NCBI GenBank assembly: GCA_965230415.1
Contig: CBDDKZ010000005.1
Coordinates: forward strand, 62,001 to 126,000
Source of the DNA: CBDDKZ01 sp965230415
GTDB lineage: Bacteria > Bacteroidota > Bacteroidia > Cytophagales > JAAEPT01
Direction: 5' to 3'
Length of the DNA stretch: 64,000 nt
Shown here piece after piece: positions 9,856 through 19,501 of this stretch (its first letter is position 1; the number at the start of each line of letters is the position of its first letter). Under the pieces are notes generated by a model, which did no database searches, was not told the DNA's origin, and saw only the letters and a list, made by a program, of their open reading frames with translations. Position numbers and translations under genes: made by a program.

Positions 9856-9894
9856 AATACCTAAATTTTCGTCAACAATTTAATTCGTTGCTAT

Positions 9895-10122
9895 ATGATC
9901 ACAAAATCTTACAATCCGAGCCCACTGGAAATAGAAATGGCGGATATCCTGAAAAAACTGCAATCGCATATCAATGAACATTTATCCTATTCATATATTG
10001 AGAATATGAAAATCAACAAAGACAAGGACAACCCGGATATTTTGATTCGATTGAAAGATAATGACGGAGACCCACATGAGTTGGTATTAAAAATCATTCA
10101 ACGAGCAGACGATCACTTATGA
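9895..10122 (+). CDS. Small conserved-looking protein of unknown function
   Basis: The 75-residue protein has no signal peptide or membrane segment. It has an N-terminal amphipathic helix (residues 12-30, MADILKKLQSHINEHL) followed by two or three beta strands (VxSxxIEN, ILIRLKD, HELVLKIIQR). Its last codons overlap the start of the dehydrogenase gene by four bases, ATGA. That arrangement and its own promoter box make it a real gene. I do not recognise the family; the tight coupling hints at a role linked to acyl-CoA metabolism or at simple co-expression. Confidence 0.7.
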   Translation: MITKSYNPSPLEIEMADILKKLQSHINEHLSYSYIENMKINKDKDNPDILIRLKDNDGDPHELVLKIIQRADDHL

Positions 10123-11006
10123 AAAACATTGGAGTAATTGGTGCCGGAACCATGGGAAATGGAATCGCACATGTTTTCGCATTAAATGGACGCAATACGG
10201 TCCTTATAGACATCAGTAACGATGTTCTCGCACTTGCCAAAGAAACGATTCAAAAAAACCTCGACCGTCAGGTAAAAAAGGAGCTCATTACAGCTGATCA
10301 GGCTCAACATGCACTGTCACTTTTGACTTTTAGCACCGACATGAATGACCTCGCTCAGTCAGAATTAGTCATTGAGGCCGCTACTGAGCAAGAAACGTTA
10401 AAAAAGAAAATACTGGCTCAGCTAGATACACTATGCTTACCGGAAACAATACTTGCCTCCAACACTTCTTCCCTATCAATTACAAAACTGGCCTCTGCAA
10501 CCCAAAGGCCCGACAGGGTTATTGGAATGCATTTCATGAATCCTGTTCCTGTAATGAAACTTGTGGAGATAATACGTGGTTATGACACTTCTGATAACAC
10601 AACAGATCGCATCCAACACCTATCCCTGGAACTGCAAAAAACGCCTGTAATCGTAGAAGATTACCCGGGGTTTGTTGCTAACAAGATTCTTATGCCAATG
10701 ATTAATGAGGCTATTATTACCTTAAATGAGGGCATCTCCGATGTATTGGGCATAGATACCGTGATGAAACTGGGCATGGCACACCCTATGGGCCCATTAA
10801 GACTTGCAGATTTTATTGGCCTCGATGTGTGTTTGTCTATTATGAACATCTTATATCAAGGTTATGGTAATACGAAATATGCACCTTGTCCGTTATTAGT
10901 TAATATGGTGGAAGCCGGGCATTTAGGCGCAAAATCAGGAACCGGCTTTTATGACTGGACAAGCGGCAACAAAGAAATAGTTGTTGCCGCTCGCTTTAGA
11001 AAATAA
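10119..11006 (+). CDS. 3-hydroxyacyl-CoA (3-hydroxybutyryl-CoA) dehydrogenase
   Basis: The 295-residue protein has the NAD-binding GAGTMGNGIAHVFA at its N-terminus and the catalytic region IGMHFMNPVPVMKLVEII near residue 137, where His and the downstream Glu form the active pair. A C-terminal helical domain starts with PGFVANKILMPMINEA. Length and motifs match stand-alone 3-hydroxybutyryl-CoA dehydrogenases, which oxidise the L-3-hydroxyacyl-CoA in beta-oxidation, or reduce acetoacetyl-CoA in reverse. It is translationally coupled to the 75-residue protein before it. Confidence 0.92.
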   Translation: MKNIGVIGAGTMGNGIAHVFALNGRNTVLIDISNDVLALAKETIQKNLDRQVKKELITADQAQHALSLLTFSTDMNDLAQSELVIEAATEQETLKKKILAQLDTLCLPETILASNTSSLSITKLASATQRPDRVIGMHFMNPVPVMKLVEIIRGYDTSDNTTDRIQHLSLELQKTPVIVEDYPGFVANKILMPMINEAIITLNEGISDVLGIDTVMKLGMAHPMGPLRLADFIGLDVCLSIMNILYQGYGNTKYAPCPLLVNMVEAGHLGAKSGTGFYDWTSGNKEIVVAARFRK

Positions 11007-11009
11007 TTA

Positions 11010-11017
11010 TAGTTTTG
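11010..11017 (+). promoter_or_regulatory. Bacteroidota promoter, -7 box
   Basis: TAGTTTTG matches TAnnTTTG, with a TTG at 10984-10986 at a suitable -33 distance (23-base gap). It lies across the end of the dehydrogenase gene and leaves only a very short leader before the ATG at 11032. Confidence 0.55.
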
Positions 11018-11031
11018 TACATTGCAGGTTA

Positions 11032-12039
11032 ATGCGGATACTTAAAATTCTATTATTTATTCTTATTGGAAGCTTCAACTTGACTTCCAGGGCCCAGGTC
11101 GATGCTTTTAAAACAAGCAGTTACCTCTATAATAATTATTACCTGGCTCCTCCATTGGCAGAAAGGAGTCAATGGTTTATTCCTGAAAGTTTTGTACAAT
11201 TAAGCGGATTCACAGGACAAGTTGGCCCAAGCTACAAAATTAGAAACGTATCGCTCGTTGGCAATTACAGCACCAAGCCCAATTGGGGTTACACCTACCG
11301 CCCAATAAGAGCCTGGTCCGGATGGGGTGGCGTATTTTCAAAAAACTGGCACCCTTATTACCGTGAAACAACGTATGCTCCCTCCTATTATTGGACGTTC
11401 AGGACGAAAATGAAAAACTATGACAAACGTTGGGATCCCCCCTCAAAACTCTCCGTTTTTATACAACCTCAACTCGTTCATTATAGAACCCGAAACAAAT
11501 TCAATGTCTCCTTTGAGAAAAAAAACTGCTATAATATACGTGCTGGGTTTGTATTTTACAAAGACAAATATTTCATTGGTATACAAGCCAACAGAATATT
11601 TAAACATGAACAAACGGCCTATTTAAATGATTCTATTGCACTACCTATTAACTACCCTCAGTTTTATTCATTATTCGCTTCCTATCGTTTAAAAATCAAA
11701 AAACTATACTTATTCAGACCTTCTGCTGTGCTTTATTATCAGGAAGGTCAATTCTTCTTTGATGCCAATGCTGAGCGAGAAATCCTTATCGAAGATTTGC
11801 TTCCATTTGAATTAAACTTATTTGCCGTTGCAGGTTATTCTTCATTAAATGAAACTATTTCAGCGGCCTTAGGGGTACGCCGAATTGTCTTCGATCGCCT
11901 GGATGCCTTCTACAAATTTCAAAAAAGTATTGCACCTCAGACCGAATTGGGCAAACAAAAAGCACTGCACGAATTATCTGTGATTGTCAGGTTAGGACCA
12001 GTAGAATTGGACAGGCCAGACTTCGTGGAAAGAGACTAG
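11032..12039 (+). CDS. Exported PorP/SprF-like outer-membrane protein
   Basis: Starting at the ATG at 11032 the protein has 335 residues with a signal peptide ending around residue 21 (SFNLTSRAQ). The mature part begins VDAFKTSSYLYNNYYLAPPLAERSQW and continues as alternating short strands rich in Tyr and Phe. This fits the PorP/SprF beta-barrel family, though more divergent than the gene at 7706. An upstream in-frame TTG would overlap the dehydrogenase gene and precede the promoter, so I reject it. Confidence 0.65.
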   Translation: MRILKILLFILIGSFNLTSRAQVDAFKTSSYLYNNYYLAPPLAERSQWFIPESFVQLSGFTGQVGPSYKIRNVSLVGNYSTKPNWGYTYRPIRAWSGWGGVFSKNWHPYYRETTYAPSYYWTFRTKMKNYDKRWDPPSKLSVFIQPQLVHYRTRNKFNVSFEKKNCYNIRAGFVFYKDKYFIGIQANRIFKHEQTAYLNDSIALPINYPQFYSLFASYRLKIKKLYLFRPSAVLYYQEGQFFFDANAEREILIEDLLPFELNLFAVAGYSSLNETISAALGVRRIVFDRLDAFYKFQKSIAPQTELGKQKALHELSVIVRLGPVELDRPDFVERD

Positions 12040-12216
12040 GTGATCCTAAAAACTTAAATTAAGCTATTCTCACTTGTATTTATGTGAATTTTTCAATATA
12101 TTATTGTACTCAACCCGCCGAACCTCTCTTTGTACCCTACGTATATTTAAACTAGTACTCATAATTCCTTGATTTGAACTCAAAATTCTTAATATATTAG
12201 TATAAACTTATTTACT

Positions 12217-13308
12217 ATGAGCAAATTCAATGGTGTATTTCATTTATTAGTGCTGATTGCTGTATGCCTGGTTCACGATGCATCCGCTCAGCATTCAAAC
12301 CAAGAAAACATTGTTTATATAAAAGACTCTTCGGCAATTGTAAAACAAAATACTCAAAAAGCATATAACAGGGGCATCAAAGCTACAAGCGATAAGAACT
12401 TCCCAAGGGCAATTGAGGCATTCAATGAAGCAATTACGTTAACACCTTCCTATGCAGAAGCTTATCAGGGAAGAGGCTTGGCTCATCTTGAACAAGGTTT
12501 ATTTGATAAAGCCATAGATGACTGTTCAAAAGCCTTATTACTAAATCCCGACGCTAAAAATGCTTACTATAATCGCGCACGCGCCAAACTGGGGATTAAA
12601 GATAAAAAAGGAGCAGAGATTGATTTCTTAAGAGATATACAGATTAATCCTAAACGTGCTGCATCTTACTACAATCTGGGTTTGCTTGAATTCGAAAAAG
12701 GAGAATATAATGAAGCAATCGGGCATTTTGATATGGCCATAAAACAACGTCATGACTTTGTGAATGCACTTAATGATCGTGGAAGCATTAAGCGACTGGA
12801 AGGCGACTTGGAAGGCGCTATTAACGATTATAAAGAGGCGCTCAAATATGCTAATAATATGGCTTTCATTCACAACAACCTGGGCAGTGCTTACCGCCTG
12901 GACAACCAATTGGAAAAAGCGATTAAGAGTTATGACAAGGCCATAGAACTGGATAAGAACTATTACATTGCTTACAACAATCGCGGGAGAGCCAAGCTGG
13001 AATTAGAAAGTTATAAAGAGGCCATAAGTGACTTTGATAAAGCCCTGAAAATCCAACCAGATTACAAGCTGGCATTGAACAATAGAGGAAATGCAAGATA
13101 CAAACTAAAAAATTATGAAGGAGCTATACTGGACTACAACAAAGCAATTGAAATAGACCAAAACTATGACATTGCTTATTTGAACCGCGGAGTAAGTCGC
13201 GAGATGGCACGAGATCTTGATGGCGCCTGTTCGGATTGGGAAAAAGCCAAAGAATTTGGTATCAATAGTGCTGATAAATTTATCAAACAATCTTGTAAAG
13301 CAAAGTAA
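12217..13308 (+). CDS. Exported tetratricopeptide-repeat protein
   Basis: The 363-residue protein has a signal peptide (1-25, ending ASAQ) followed by about eight TPR units of 34 residues, with the pattern A-x-x-x-Y-x-x-A and N-R-G-x-A-x-x-x-L. TPRs form a superhelix for protein binding. The stop codon directly abuts the ATG of the PorE-like gene, so the two form an operon and the TPR protein may serve the same cell-envelope complex in the periplasm. Confidence 0.85.
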   Translation: MSKFNGVFHLLVLIAVCLVHDASAQHSNQENIVYIKDSSAIVKQNTQKAYNRGIKATSDKNFPRAIEAFNEAITLTPSYAEAYQGRGLAHLEQGLFDKAIDDCSKALLLNPDAKNAYYNRARAKLGIKDKKGAEIDFLRDIQINPKRAASYYNLGLLEFEKGEYNEAIGHFDMAIKQRHDFVNALNDRGSIKRLEGDLEGAINDYKEALKYANNMAFIHNNLGSAYRLDNQLEKAIKSYDKAIELDKNYYIAYNNRGRAKLELESYKEAISDFDKALKIQPDYKLALNNRGNARYKLKNYEGAILDYNKAIEIDQNYDIAYLNRGVSREMARDLDGACSDWEKAKEFGINSADKFIKQSCKAK

Positions 13309-15450
13309 ATGAAGACACCAATATTAGTTATTCTATTAACAATCTTAAGCTTCATTCAGCTGAACGCGCAACATGTGGAATTTGACAAAAAGAATTTCCC
13401 TGAGAATAAAAAAGCGTATAAAGAAGCGGAGGCCGAATACAAGAGGGGAAGGGAACTTTTTGTACATGGCAAACAGCAATACAAAAATTCATTAAAGCAT
13501 TTTTTACGTGCAAACGACTTTAATCCTAATCATGCCCTACTAAATTACATGATTGGCAAGTGTTATATTGAAACAATTCACCATGAAAAGGCGGCACAAT
13601 ACTTTGACAAGGCTTACAAACTTGACCCGAAAGTTCAGGACGACATCCTTTTTCAATTGGGATATGCGCATCATGTCAATGAAGACTGGGATACAGCCAT
13701 TGAATGGTATAGCAAATACGAACATGTAATTGAGGAACATAAAAACAAACGAAACTCTGCATTGACCGATCAAAAAATCGAAGCCTTTGAAAAGCGAATA
13801 CAGGAATGCAGGAATGGAAAAGAGCTTGCCAAAAACCCTATCCGTGTGTTTATCGACAATATTGGGCAGTCAATTAATACAGAATATCCTGAAAATTCAC
13901 CCGTAATTGCTGCTGATAACTCGCATATGTATTTTACGTCAAGGAGACCCGGATCCACAGGATCGCACAAGGTTACCAATAAGGACATTAACAAGGAACG
14001 CATGGAACCCGATTATTACGAAGATATATACATGAGTACCAAAATCAATAACAAGTGGTCGACTCCTATAAATATTGGCAAACCGATTAATACACATGGA
14101 CATGACGCCACTGTAGCGCTTGCCCCAGATGGACAACACATCATTTTCTATAATGCCTCCTCCGAGGATGGAGGGCTTTACGAAGCTACATTGCGTGGAG
14201 AAACGTGGACCAAACCCGTTAAATTGCATAAGCATATCAACTCTAAATTCCATGAATCATCAGCTTCGTATTCGCTGGACAAACACACCATTTACTTTGT
14301 AAGTAACAAACCCGAAGATAACCTGGGATCCATAGATATTTTGGCCGAAGATGGAAAATATACACACGACATTTTCTATTGCGAATGGGACCGCAAGAAA
14401 AAGCATTGGGGAAAAGCCATGAATATTGGCCCTGTTATCAATACTAAATTTAATGAACGCGGTGTATTCATGCACCCCGATGGTAAAACCTTGTATTTTA
14501 GCTCGGAAGGACATAACTCCATCGGAGGATATGATATATTCAAAACAATAAAAAATGAAGACGGCAGCTGGAGTAAACCAATAAACATTGGCTACCCCGT
14601 AAATACTGCCGAAGACGATGTTTTCTTTACGATGACAGCCGATGGCAGAACAGGATATTATGCTTCTGAACGTGCTGATGGCTTTGGAAAACATGATATC
14701 TACTCCATTACCTTCTTAGGTCCTGAAAAAAGCATTATTTCGAGTTCAGAGGACCAATTGCTCGCCAACGGAATTAACCCAATACAAGAAGTAATTGTGG
14801 AACCTACGGTAGAAATCACAACTGCGCAAACAACATTACTCAAAGGAAAGGTACTGGATGCTGTAACACTAAAGCCATTAGAAGCTAAAATAGAACTCAT
14901 CGATAACAAGATGAACAAAAAGCTGGTTACTTTAAAATCGAACAGCAAAACCGGTTCTTTCCTGGTATCACTGCCTTCAGGCAAGAATTATGGTATTGCA
15001 GTTGAAGCCGAAAACTACCTCTTCCATTCCGAAAACTTTAACATCCCCGAAGGAAATGGTTATCAGGAGTACTATAAGGAAGTGCTGCTTAACACAATAG
15101 CCGTAGGAAAAGGAATAGTGCTCAAAAACATATTCTTTGATTTTGATAAGGCAACATTGAGAGACGAATCAATCCCTGAATTAAACCGTCTGATTCTATT
15201 GCTTAAAGACGTTCCAACGATGACCATTGAAATCTCGGGTCACACAGACAGCAAAGGTTCGGACACTTATAATCAAACTTTATCGGAAAACAGGGCAAAA
15301 TCTGTGGTTGATTATATCATCAAACAGGGAATAAATTCGAAGCGACTGCGCCACAAAGGATATGGAGAGAGTAAACCTATAGATACAAATGATACTGATG
15401 AAGGACGTCAAAATAACAGACGTACGGAATTTAAAATATTGAGTAAGTAA
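13309..15450 (+). CDS. PorE-like OmpA-family protein with TPR and PD40 propeller
   Basis: The 713-residue protein shows, in order: signal peptide (1-20), TPR region (about 30-150), WD40-like PD40 beta-propeller repeats (about 195-470; motifs YFTSRRPG, IIFYNAS, YFSSEGH), a carboxypeptidase-regulatory-like beta domain (about 515-585) and a C-terminal OmpA domain (about 605-713; FDFDKATL, GHTDSKGS, NNRRTEF) that binds peptidoglycan. This order is the architecture of PorE and similar T9SS-associated proteins, which link the secretion machinery to the cell wall. It is the second gene of an operon with the TPR protein. Confidence 0.88.
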   Translation: MKTPILVILLTILSFIQLNAQHVEFDKKNFPENKKAYKEAEAEYKRGRELFVHGKQQYKNSLKHFLRANDFNPNHALLNYMIGKCYIETIHHEKAAQYFDKAYKLDPKVQDDILFQLGYAHHVNEDWDTAIEWYSKYEHVIEEHKNKRNSALTDQKIEAFEKRIQECRNGKELAKNPIRVFIDNIGQSINTEYPENSPVIAADNSHMYFTSRRPGSTGSHKVTNKDINKERMEPDYYEDIYMSTKINNKWSTPINIGKPINTHGHDATVALAPDGQHIIFYNASSEDGGLYEATLRGETWTKPVKLHKHINSKFHESSASYSLDKHTIYFVSNKPEDNLGSIDILAEDGKYTHDIFYCEWDRKKKHWGKAMNIGPVINTKFNERGVFMHPDGKTLYFSSEGHNSIGGYDIFKTIKNEDGSWSKPINIGYPVNTAEDDVFFTMTADGRTGYYASERADGFGKHDIYSITFLGPEKSIISSSEDQLLANGINPIQEVIVEPTVEITTAQTTLLKGKVLDAVTLKPLEAKIELIDNKMNKKLVTLKSNSKTGSFLVSLPSGKNYGIAVEAENYLFHSENFNIPEGNGYQEYYKEVLLNTIAVGKGIVLKNIFFDFDKATLRDESIPELNRLILLLKDVPTMTIEISGHTDSKGSDTYNQTLSENRAKSVVDYIIKQGINSKRLRHKGYGESKPIDTNDTDEGRQNNRRTEFKILSK

Positions 15451-15664
15451 AACTATTTACCCGAGCATAATTTAAATCAAATTCGATCATTTATTTTATT
15501 TTTGAAGTAAACTTCCTACCTTTTACTAAGCATGAAATTTGTATTGATCAGACCTAAATGAATTTAACAACTTATTAACTATTTATCTCTTCATTTACGA
15601 ACGATTATTATTTTAAAGGCGTTTCATGACTTATTAAACATTATTTGAACGAACAAAAGGACCA

Positions 15665-16879
15665 TTGATTGACAAATACAAAGCAGTTCGTCTGGAAACT
15701 GAACAGATTTGCAGCTTATTAACAAAAGAAGATCACACCGTTCAGCCAATAGAAGATGTAAGTCCACCTAAGTGGCATTTAGCACACACCACGTGGTTTT
15801 TCGAACAGTTTATTCTTAGAAACCATTTGAAAAATTACAAGGTTTTTGACGATGACTTCGCCTATCTCTTCAATAGTTATTACGAAGGTGCAGGCAAGCG
15901 CATATTACGTGTTAACAGGGGAAATATCACACGCCCTGGAGTTGACTCCATTCTGGAATATCGTAATTATGTAGACCAACATATGCTCAGCTTACTGGAA
16001 GCTGGTGCACAAATAAATGAACTTACCGATCTCGGATTACATCACGAACAACAACATCAAGAGTTGCTCTATACTGACCTGAAATATATTCTTGGTCATA
16101 ATCCTTTATTCCCTGTCTACAAAGATTGCGACAATGTGTGTAAGCCATCCAAAGCAATCAGTTACTATGAAATGGAAGAAGGGGTGTACGAAATTGGGCA
16201 CCAGGGCCAGGGTTTTCATTACGATAACGAAGGAGGACGCCATAAGCGTTTTCTTCACAACTATAAAATTGCAGACAGACTTGTTACCAATGGAGAATTC
16301 TTAAACTTCATCAACGACAATGGATATGCTAACCATCAGCATTGGTTATCGGAGGGGTGGAAATGGGTAAATTCTTCACATTCAAAGGCTCCTCTTTACT
16401 GGCACAATATCGAAGGAAATTGGTATAATTATACACTCAATGGTTTGAAACCCATCGACATGGACGCACCCGTCACCCATGTAAATTTCTTCGAATCAGA
16501 CGCTTATGCAAGATGGATCAATAAACGACTACCAAGTGAATTCGAGTGGGAAGTAGCCTGTCAACAACACGGGCAAAATAATGCTCAAAGTAATTTTGTA
16601 GATAAGAAACTATTGAACCCTGTTTGTAACGTTGAAACGAATCAATTTTACGGAGATGTATGGGAATGGACAAACAGTTCGTACCTGCCCTACCCTTACT
16701 TCCAAAAAGCGCCAGGCACTGTTGGTGAGTATAATGGAAAATTTATGATTAATCAAATGGTTTTAAGAGGAGGAAGTTGTGTAACATCGCAGTCACATAT
16801 ACGAGCAACTTATCGCAACTTTTTCCCAACAAATGCCCAATGGCAATTCAGTGGCATAAGATTGGCAGACTGGGTTTAA
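15665..16879 (+). CDS. egtB: Ergothioneine biosynthesis sulfoxide synthase EgtB
   Basis: The 404-residue protein has an N-terminal DinB_2 domain with the three iron ligands His41 (WHLAHTTWFFE), His127 and His131 (HHEQQHQE) and a C-terminal formylglycine-generating-enzyme-like domain (about 160-404, ending QFSGIRLA). EgtB couples hercynine with a thiol (cysteine or gamma-glutamylcysteine) and oxygen to form a C-S bond. The only available start is TTG at 15665, because a TAA lies in frame 30 bases upstream and no ATG exists between. It precedes egtD by 19 bases. No egtA, egtC or egtE is nearby. Confidence 0.93.
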   Translation: MIDKYKAVRLETEQICSLLTKEDHTVQPIEDVSPPKWHLAHTTWFFEQFILRNHLKNYKVFDDDFAYLFNSYYEGAGKRILRVNRGNITRPGVDSILEYRNYVDQHMLSLLEAGAQINELTDLGLHHEQQHQELLYTDLKYILGHNPLFPVYKDCDNVCKPSKAISYYEMEEGVYEIGHQGQGFHYDNEGGRHKRFLHNYKIADRLVTNGEFLNFINDNGYANHQHWLSEGWKWVNSSHSKAPLYWHNIEGNWYNYTLNGLKPIDMDAPVTHVNFFESDAYARWINKRLPSEFEWEVACQQHGQNNAQSNFVDKKLLNPVCNVETNQFYGDVWEWTNSSYLPYPYFQKAPGTVGEYNGKFMINQMVLRGGSCVTSQSHIRATYRNFFPTNAQWQFSGIRLADWV

Positions 16880-16898
16880 AACATTAAAAATAAGAACA

Positions 16899-17852
16899 AT
16901 GAATAAAGAATTTGCCAAAGATATTATAGCGGGCCTATCTCAATCCCCAAAGCAACTATCTTCCAAATACTTTTACGATGAAACAGGCAGCAAGCTCTTT
17001 CAGGAGATTATGCAGCTAAACACTTACTATCTTACCGACTGTGAATTTGAAATTTTCAGTACCAAGAAGGAGGAAATTCTAAAAATCTTTCAAGACGGTG
17101 TGGAAGAGTTTGAACTGGTTGAATTTGGCGCAGGCGACGGATTTAAAACCAAACTCTTATTGGACCATTTTCTAAAGTCGGGAGCAATGTTCAAATACGC
17201 TCCTGTAGACATTTCCAAAACAGCGGTTAATAACCTGGCTTCCATGTTACGAAAAAAATTTCCTGCTCTGGAAGTAGAAGCACTTCACGACGACTACTTC
17301 AATGCCCTTGAAACACTCAATGAAGCGCAACCAGAACGGAAAATCATACTTTTCCTTGGCGCCAATATAGGCAACTTTGACCATAAAAGTGCTGTTTCCT
17401 TTTTAAAATCCATTCGCGAAAATTTGTTACCTCAGGACTATCTTATGATTGGATTTGACCTAAGAAAAAATCCTCAAACTATACTAAAGGCCTATAACGA
17501 TCATTTTGGAGTCACTAAGGCCTTTAACTTAAACTTATTAAAACGCATTAATGAAGAATTTGAAGGTACTATTAATGTTGCAAATTTCGACCATTATCCC
17601 TTTTATGAACCTATTTCCGGAGAAGCGAGAAGCTATATTATAAGTTTAAAAGACCAGGAATTTTATTTAAAAAAGCTCGACAAAACATTTCATCTGAAGC
17701 AATGGGAATACATTCATACTGAAATCTCAAAAAAATACAGCCTGGAAGAGATTGAAGCATTAGCGGCAGCTGCCGGCTTTGATGTTAAGCACAATTTACT
17801 CGACTGCAGGCACTATTTCGTAGACTCTGTCTGGTCACCAAGATCTTATTAG
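16899..17852 (+). CDS. egtD: L-histidine N-alpha-methyltransferase EgtD
   Basis: The 317-residue protein shows the EgtD opening (LSQSPKQLSSKYFYDETGSKLFQEI), the SAM-binding ELVEFGAGDGFKT (about 72-84) and the acidic loop FLGANIGNFD near residue 150. EgtD trimethylates histidine to hercynine with three SAM molecules, the first step of ergothioneine synthesis. With egtB upstream it forms a two-gene pathway for this low-molecular-weight thiol antioxidant; the final lyase is likely encoded elsewhere. Confidence 0.93.
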   Translation: MNKEFAKDIIAGLSQSPKQLSSKYFYDETGSKLFQEIMQLNTYYLTDCEFEIFSTKKEEILKIFQDGVEEFELVEFGAGDGFKTKLLLDHFLKSGAMFKYAPVDISKTAVNNLASMLRKKFPALEVEALHDDYFNALETLNEAQPERKIILFLGANIGNFDHKSAVSFLKSIRENLLPQDYLMIGFDLRKNPQTILKAYNDHFGVTKAFNLNLLKRINEEFEGTINVANFDHYPFYEPISGEARSYIISLKDQEFYLKKLDKTFHLKQWEYIHTEISKKYSLEEIEALAAAAGFDVKHNLLDCRHYFVDSVWSPRSY

Positions 17853-17902
17853 CCCTAATTATTAAATTTGAAATTATAGCAAAATCACGGAGGCCTATCT
17901 TT

Positions 17903-18535
17903 ATGATTGATTTAATAGATCACATAAAAACAACGCTAACAGCACCGCTACCAGGTGAAGATACTTATTTTAGCCATCCTAAATACGACCGGGAAAAAGA
18001 ATTACAAAAGGCACTGCTTGATCAAACTAATCCACCAAAATTAAGCGCCACACTGCTTTTATTATACAAAAAAAAGGATGTGCCACACTTCGTATTAATA
18101 GAGAGAAATAAGTATCCTGGTGCCCATTCCGGTCAAATCAGCTTTCCAGGAGGTAAAACAGAACTCCAAGACTCATCTCTGGAGTTTACTGCTTTGCGAG
18201 AAACTCATGAAGAAATTGGAGTTCCTACTGACCTGCCACGGCCAATTGGCAAACTCTCTGAAGTATATGTACCCGTCTCCAATTTTATCATTCATCCATT
18301 TATTGCCTTCACGAATAAGGAACTCACATTTGTTAAAAACGACCACGAAGTTAATAGCATTATAGAAGTACCACTCAACTTATTTTTATCGGATGACATT
18401 ATAAAAAAAGGTAGTGTAAACATCTCATCATCAACCAAGATTCGAGTACCTTACTATGACATATATGGCCACACAGTTTGGGGAGCTACTGCTCTAATTT
18501 TAAGCGAATTCAAAAAAATAATTAATGTGCTGTAA
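17903..18535 (+). CDS. Nudix hydrolase, CoA pyrophosphatase type
   Basis: The 210-residue protein contains the extended Nudix region of CoA pyrophosphatases: HSGQISFPGGK followed by ALRETHEEIGV, where REThEE is the metal-binding core. These enzymes cut CoA or acyl-CoA to 3',5'-ADP and phosphopantetheine. The preceding LIERNKYPGAHSGQ segment is the UPF0035 signature. The 3' end overlaps the 3' end of the convergent mobA gene by 14 bases. Confidence 0.88.
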   Translation: MIDLIDHIKTTLTAPLPGEDTYFSHPKYDREKELQKALLDQTNPPKLSATLLLLYKKKDVPHFVLIERNKYPGAHSGQISFPGGKTELQDSSLEFTALRETHEEIGVPTDLPRPIGKLSEVYVPVSNFIIHPFIAFTNKELTFVKNDHEVNSIIEVPLNLFLSDDIIKKGSVNISSSTKIRVPYYDIYGHTVWGATALILSEFKKIINVL

Positions 18536-19127
18536 GGTTATCATAGATCAGATCCTCTGGTGAATTAAAATTATTCAATTCATACCTCATCGCTTCGGGC
18601 ACATCAATCAAAGCAGCATTGCGATTTAATAACAAACTTACCATAGATTGATTTTTTAGGAGATCGTTCATATAATCATGATACAATTGATCGAGTCCAT
18701 TTGCACTGTAAATTGCACATAAGGGATGTAAAAAACCGTCTGAACGGGGAATAACAAAATTGGAATCAACCTTTTCCTGCCAGTTTACCAAATAGGCTAT
18801 CAAATCGGACTCCAGATCTTTGATATCGCATGAAGATATAAACCAGTCACATTTTGTGTAAAGTTTATGGGCCGTTAACATACCCCTGAGCGCTCCATTT
18901 ATATGATCAAATACTTCATCATACACAAACAATTCAGGCTCAATCCATTTACTGTACGCTTGTTCCTGATCTTGACGTATCGAAAAATAAGTCTGTATAC
19001 CTACCTTAGCGAATTGCTGTTCTATTCGGCGAGCCCATGGAACTCCATTCTCCTGAATCAATCCTTTGTCAGTACCCATACGCGTGCTATAACCACCACA
19101 TAGAATAAGCGCTTTTAAGTCTTTCAT
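18522..19127 (-). CDS. mobA: Molybdenum cofactor guanylyltransferase-like NTP transferase
   Basis: The 201-residue protein starts ALILCGGYSTRMGTDKGLI, the glycine-rich nucleotide-binding loop of MobA/IspD-type nucleotidyltransferases, with the GG-x-S-x-RMG-x-DK form specific to MobA. A second conserved acidic motif, ISSCDIKDLE, lies near residue 95. MobA attaches GMP to molybdopterin. Its 3' end overlaps the Nudix gene on the other strand, a convergent arrangement with no room for a separate terminator. Confidence 0.85.
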   Translation of the reverse strand: MKDLKALILCGGYSTRMGTDKGLIQENGVPWARRIEQQFAKVGIQTYFSIRQDQEQAYSKWIEPELFVYDEVFDHINGALRGMLTAHKLYTKCDWFISSCDIKDLESDLIAYLVNWQEKVDSNFVIPRSDGFLHPLCAIYSANGLDQLYHDYMNDLLKNQSMVSLLLNRNAALIDVPEAMRYELNNFNSPEDLIYDNLTAH

Positions 19128-19501
19128 AACAAGTCGCTATAAGCGTTTTTATTTTTGACCGGTTCTAAATAAATAGTGATCTGTACAAATAAAAAAAATA
19201 CTAACTATTGATGCAATAAGCCCGTAGAAAAATTAAATTTTATAGCGAAATTTATGAGTTCCAGGGGAGACGGCTTAGCTTGCCCTCCTGGTTCGTGAAG
19301 TGTTTAACGTTATGAAATAACTTTGATTAAAACTTACATTTCACGTATCTGTTCAGCAGAAATTGTATTTCACATTTAATATTAATTAGAGGTACTGATC
19401 TGATTTTTAACAAAATAAAAACAAAAACAGTAACTTTTTAGCTTAGCGTTAAGTACATAATAGTGTACCTTTTTTTCTTAATATCATAATAACCAGTTAA
19501 C
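19128..19501. other. Intergenic region with one hairpin
   Basis: There is no coding sequence here. A GC-rich hairpin at 19261-19291 (CCAGGGG pairing with CCCTCCTGG, one bulge) stands out from the AT-rich surroundings. It lies between divergent genes, so it may be part of a leader or a degenerate terminator. TACCTTTT near 19467 is a poor -7 box for the following gene. Confidence 0.4.
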
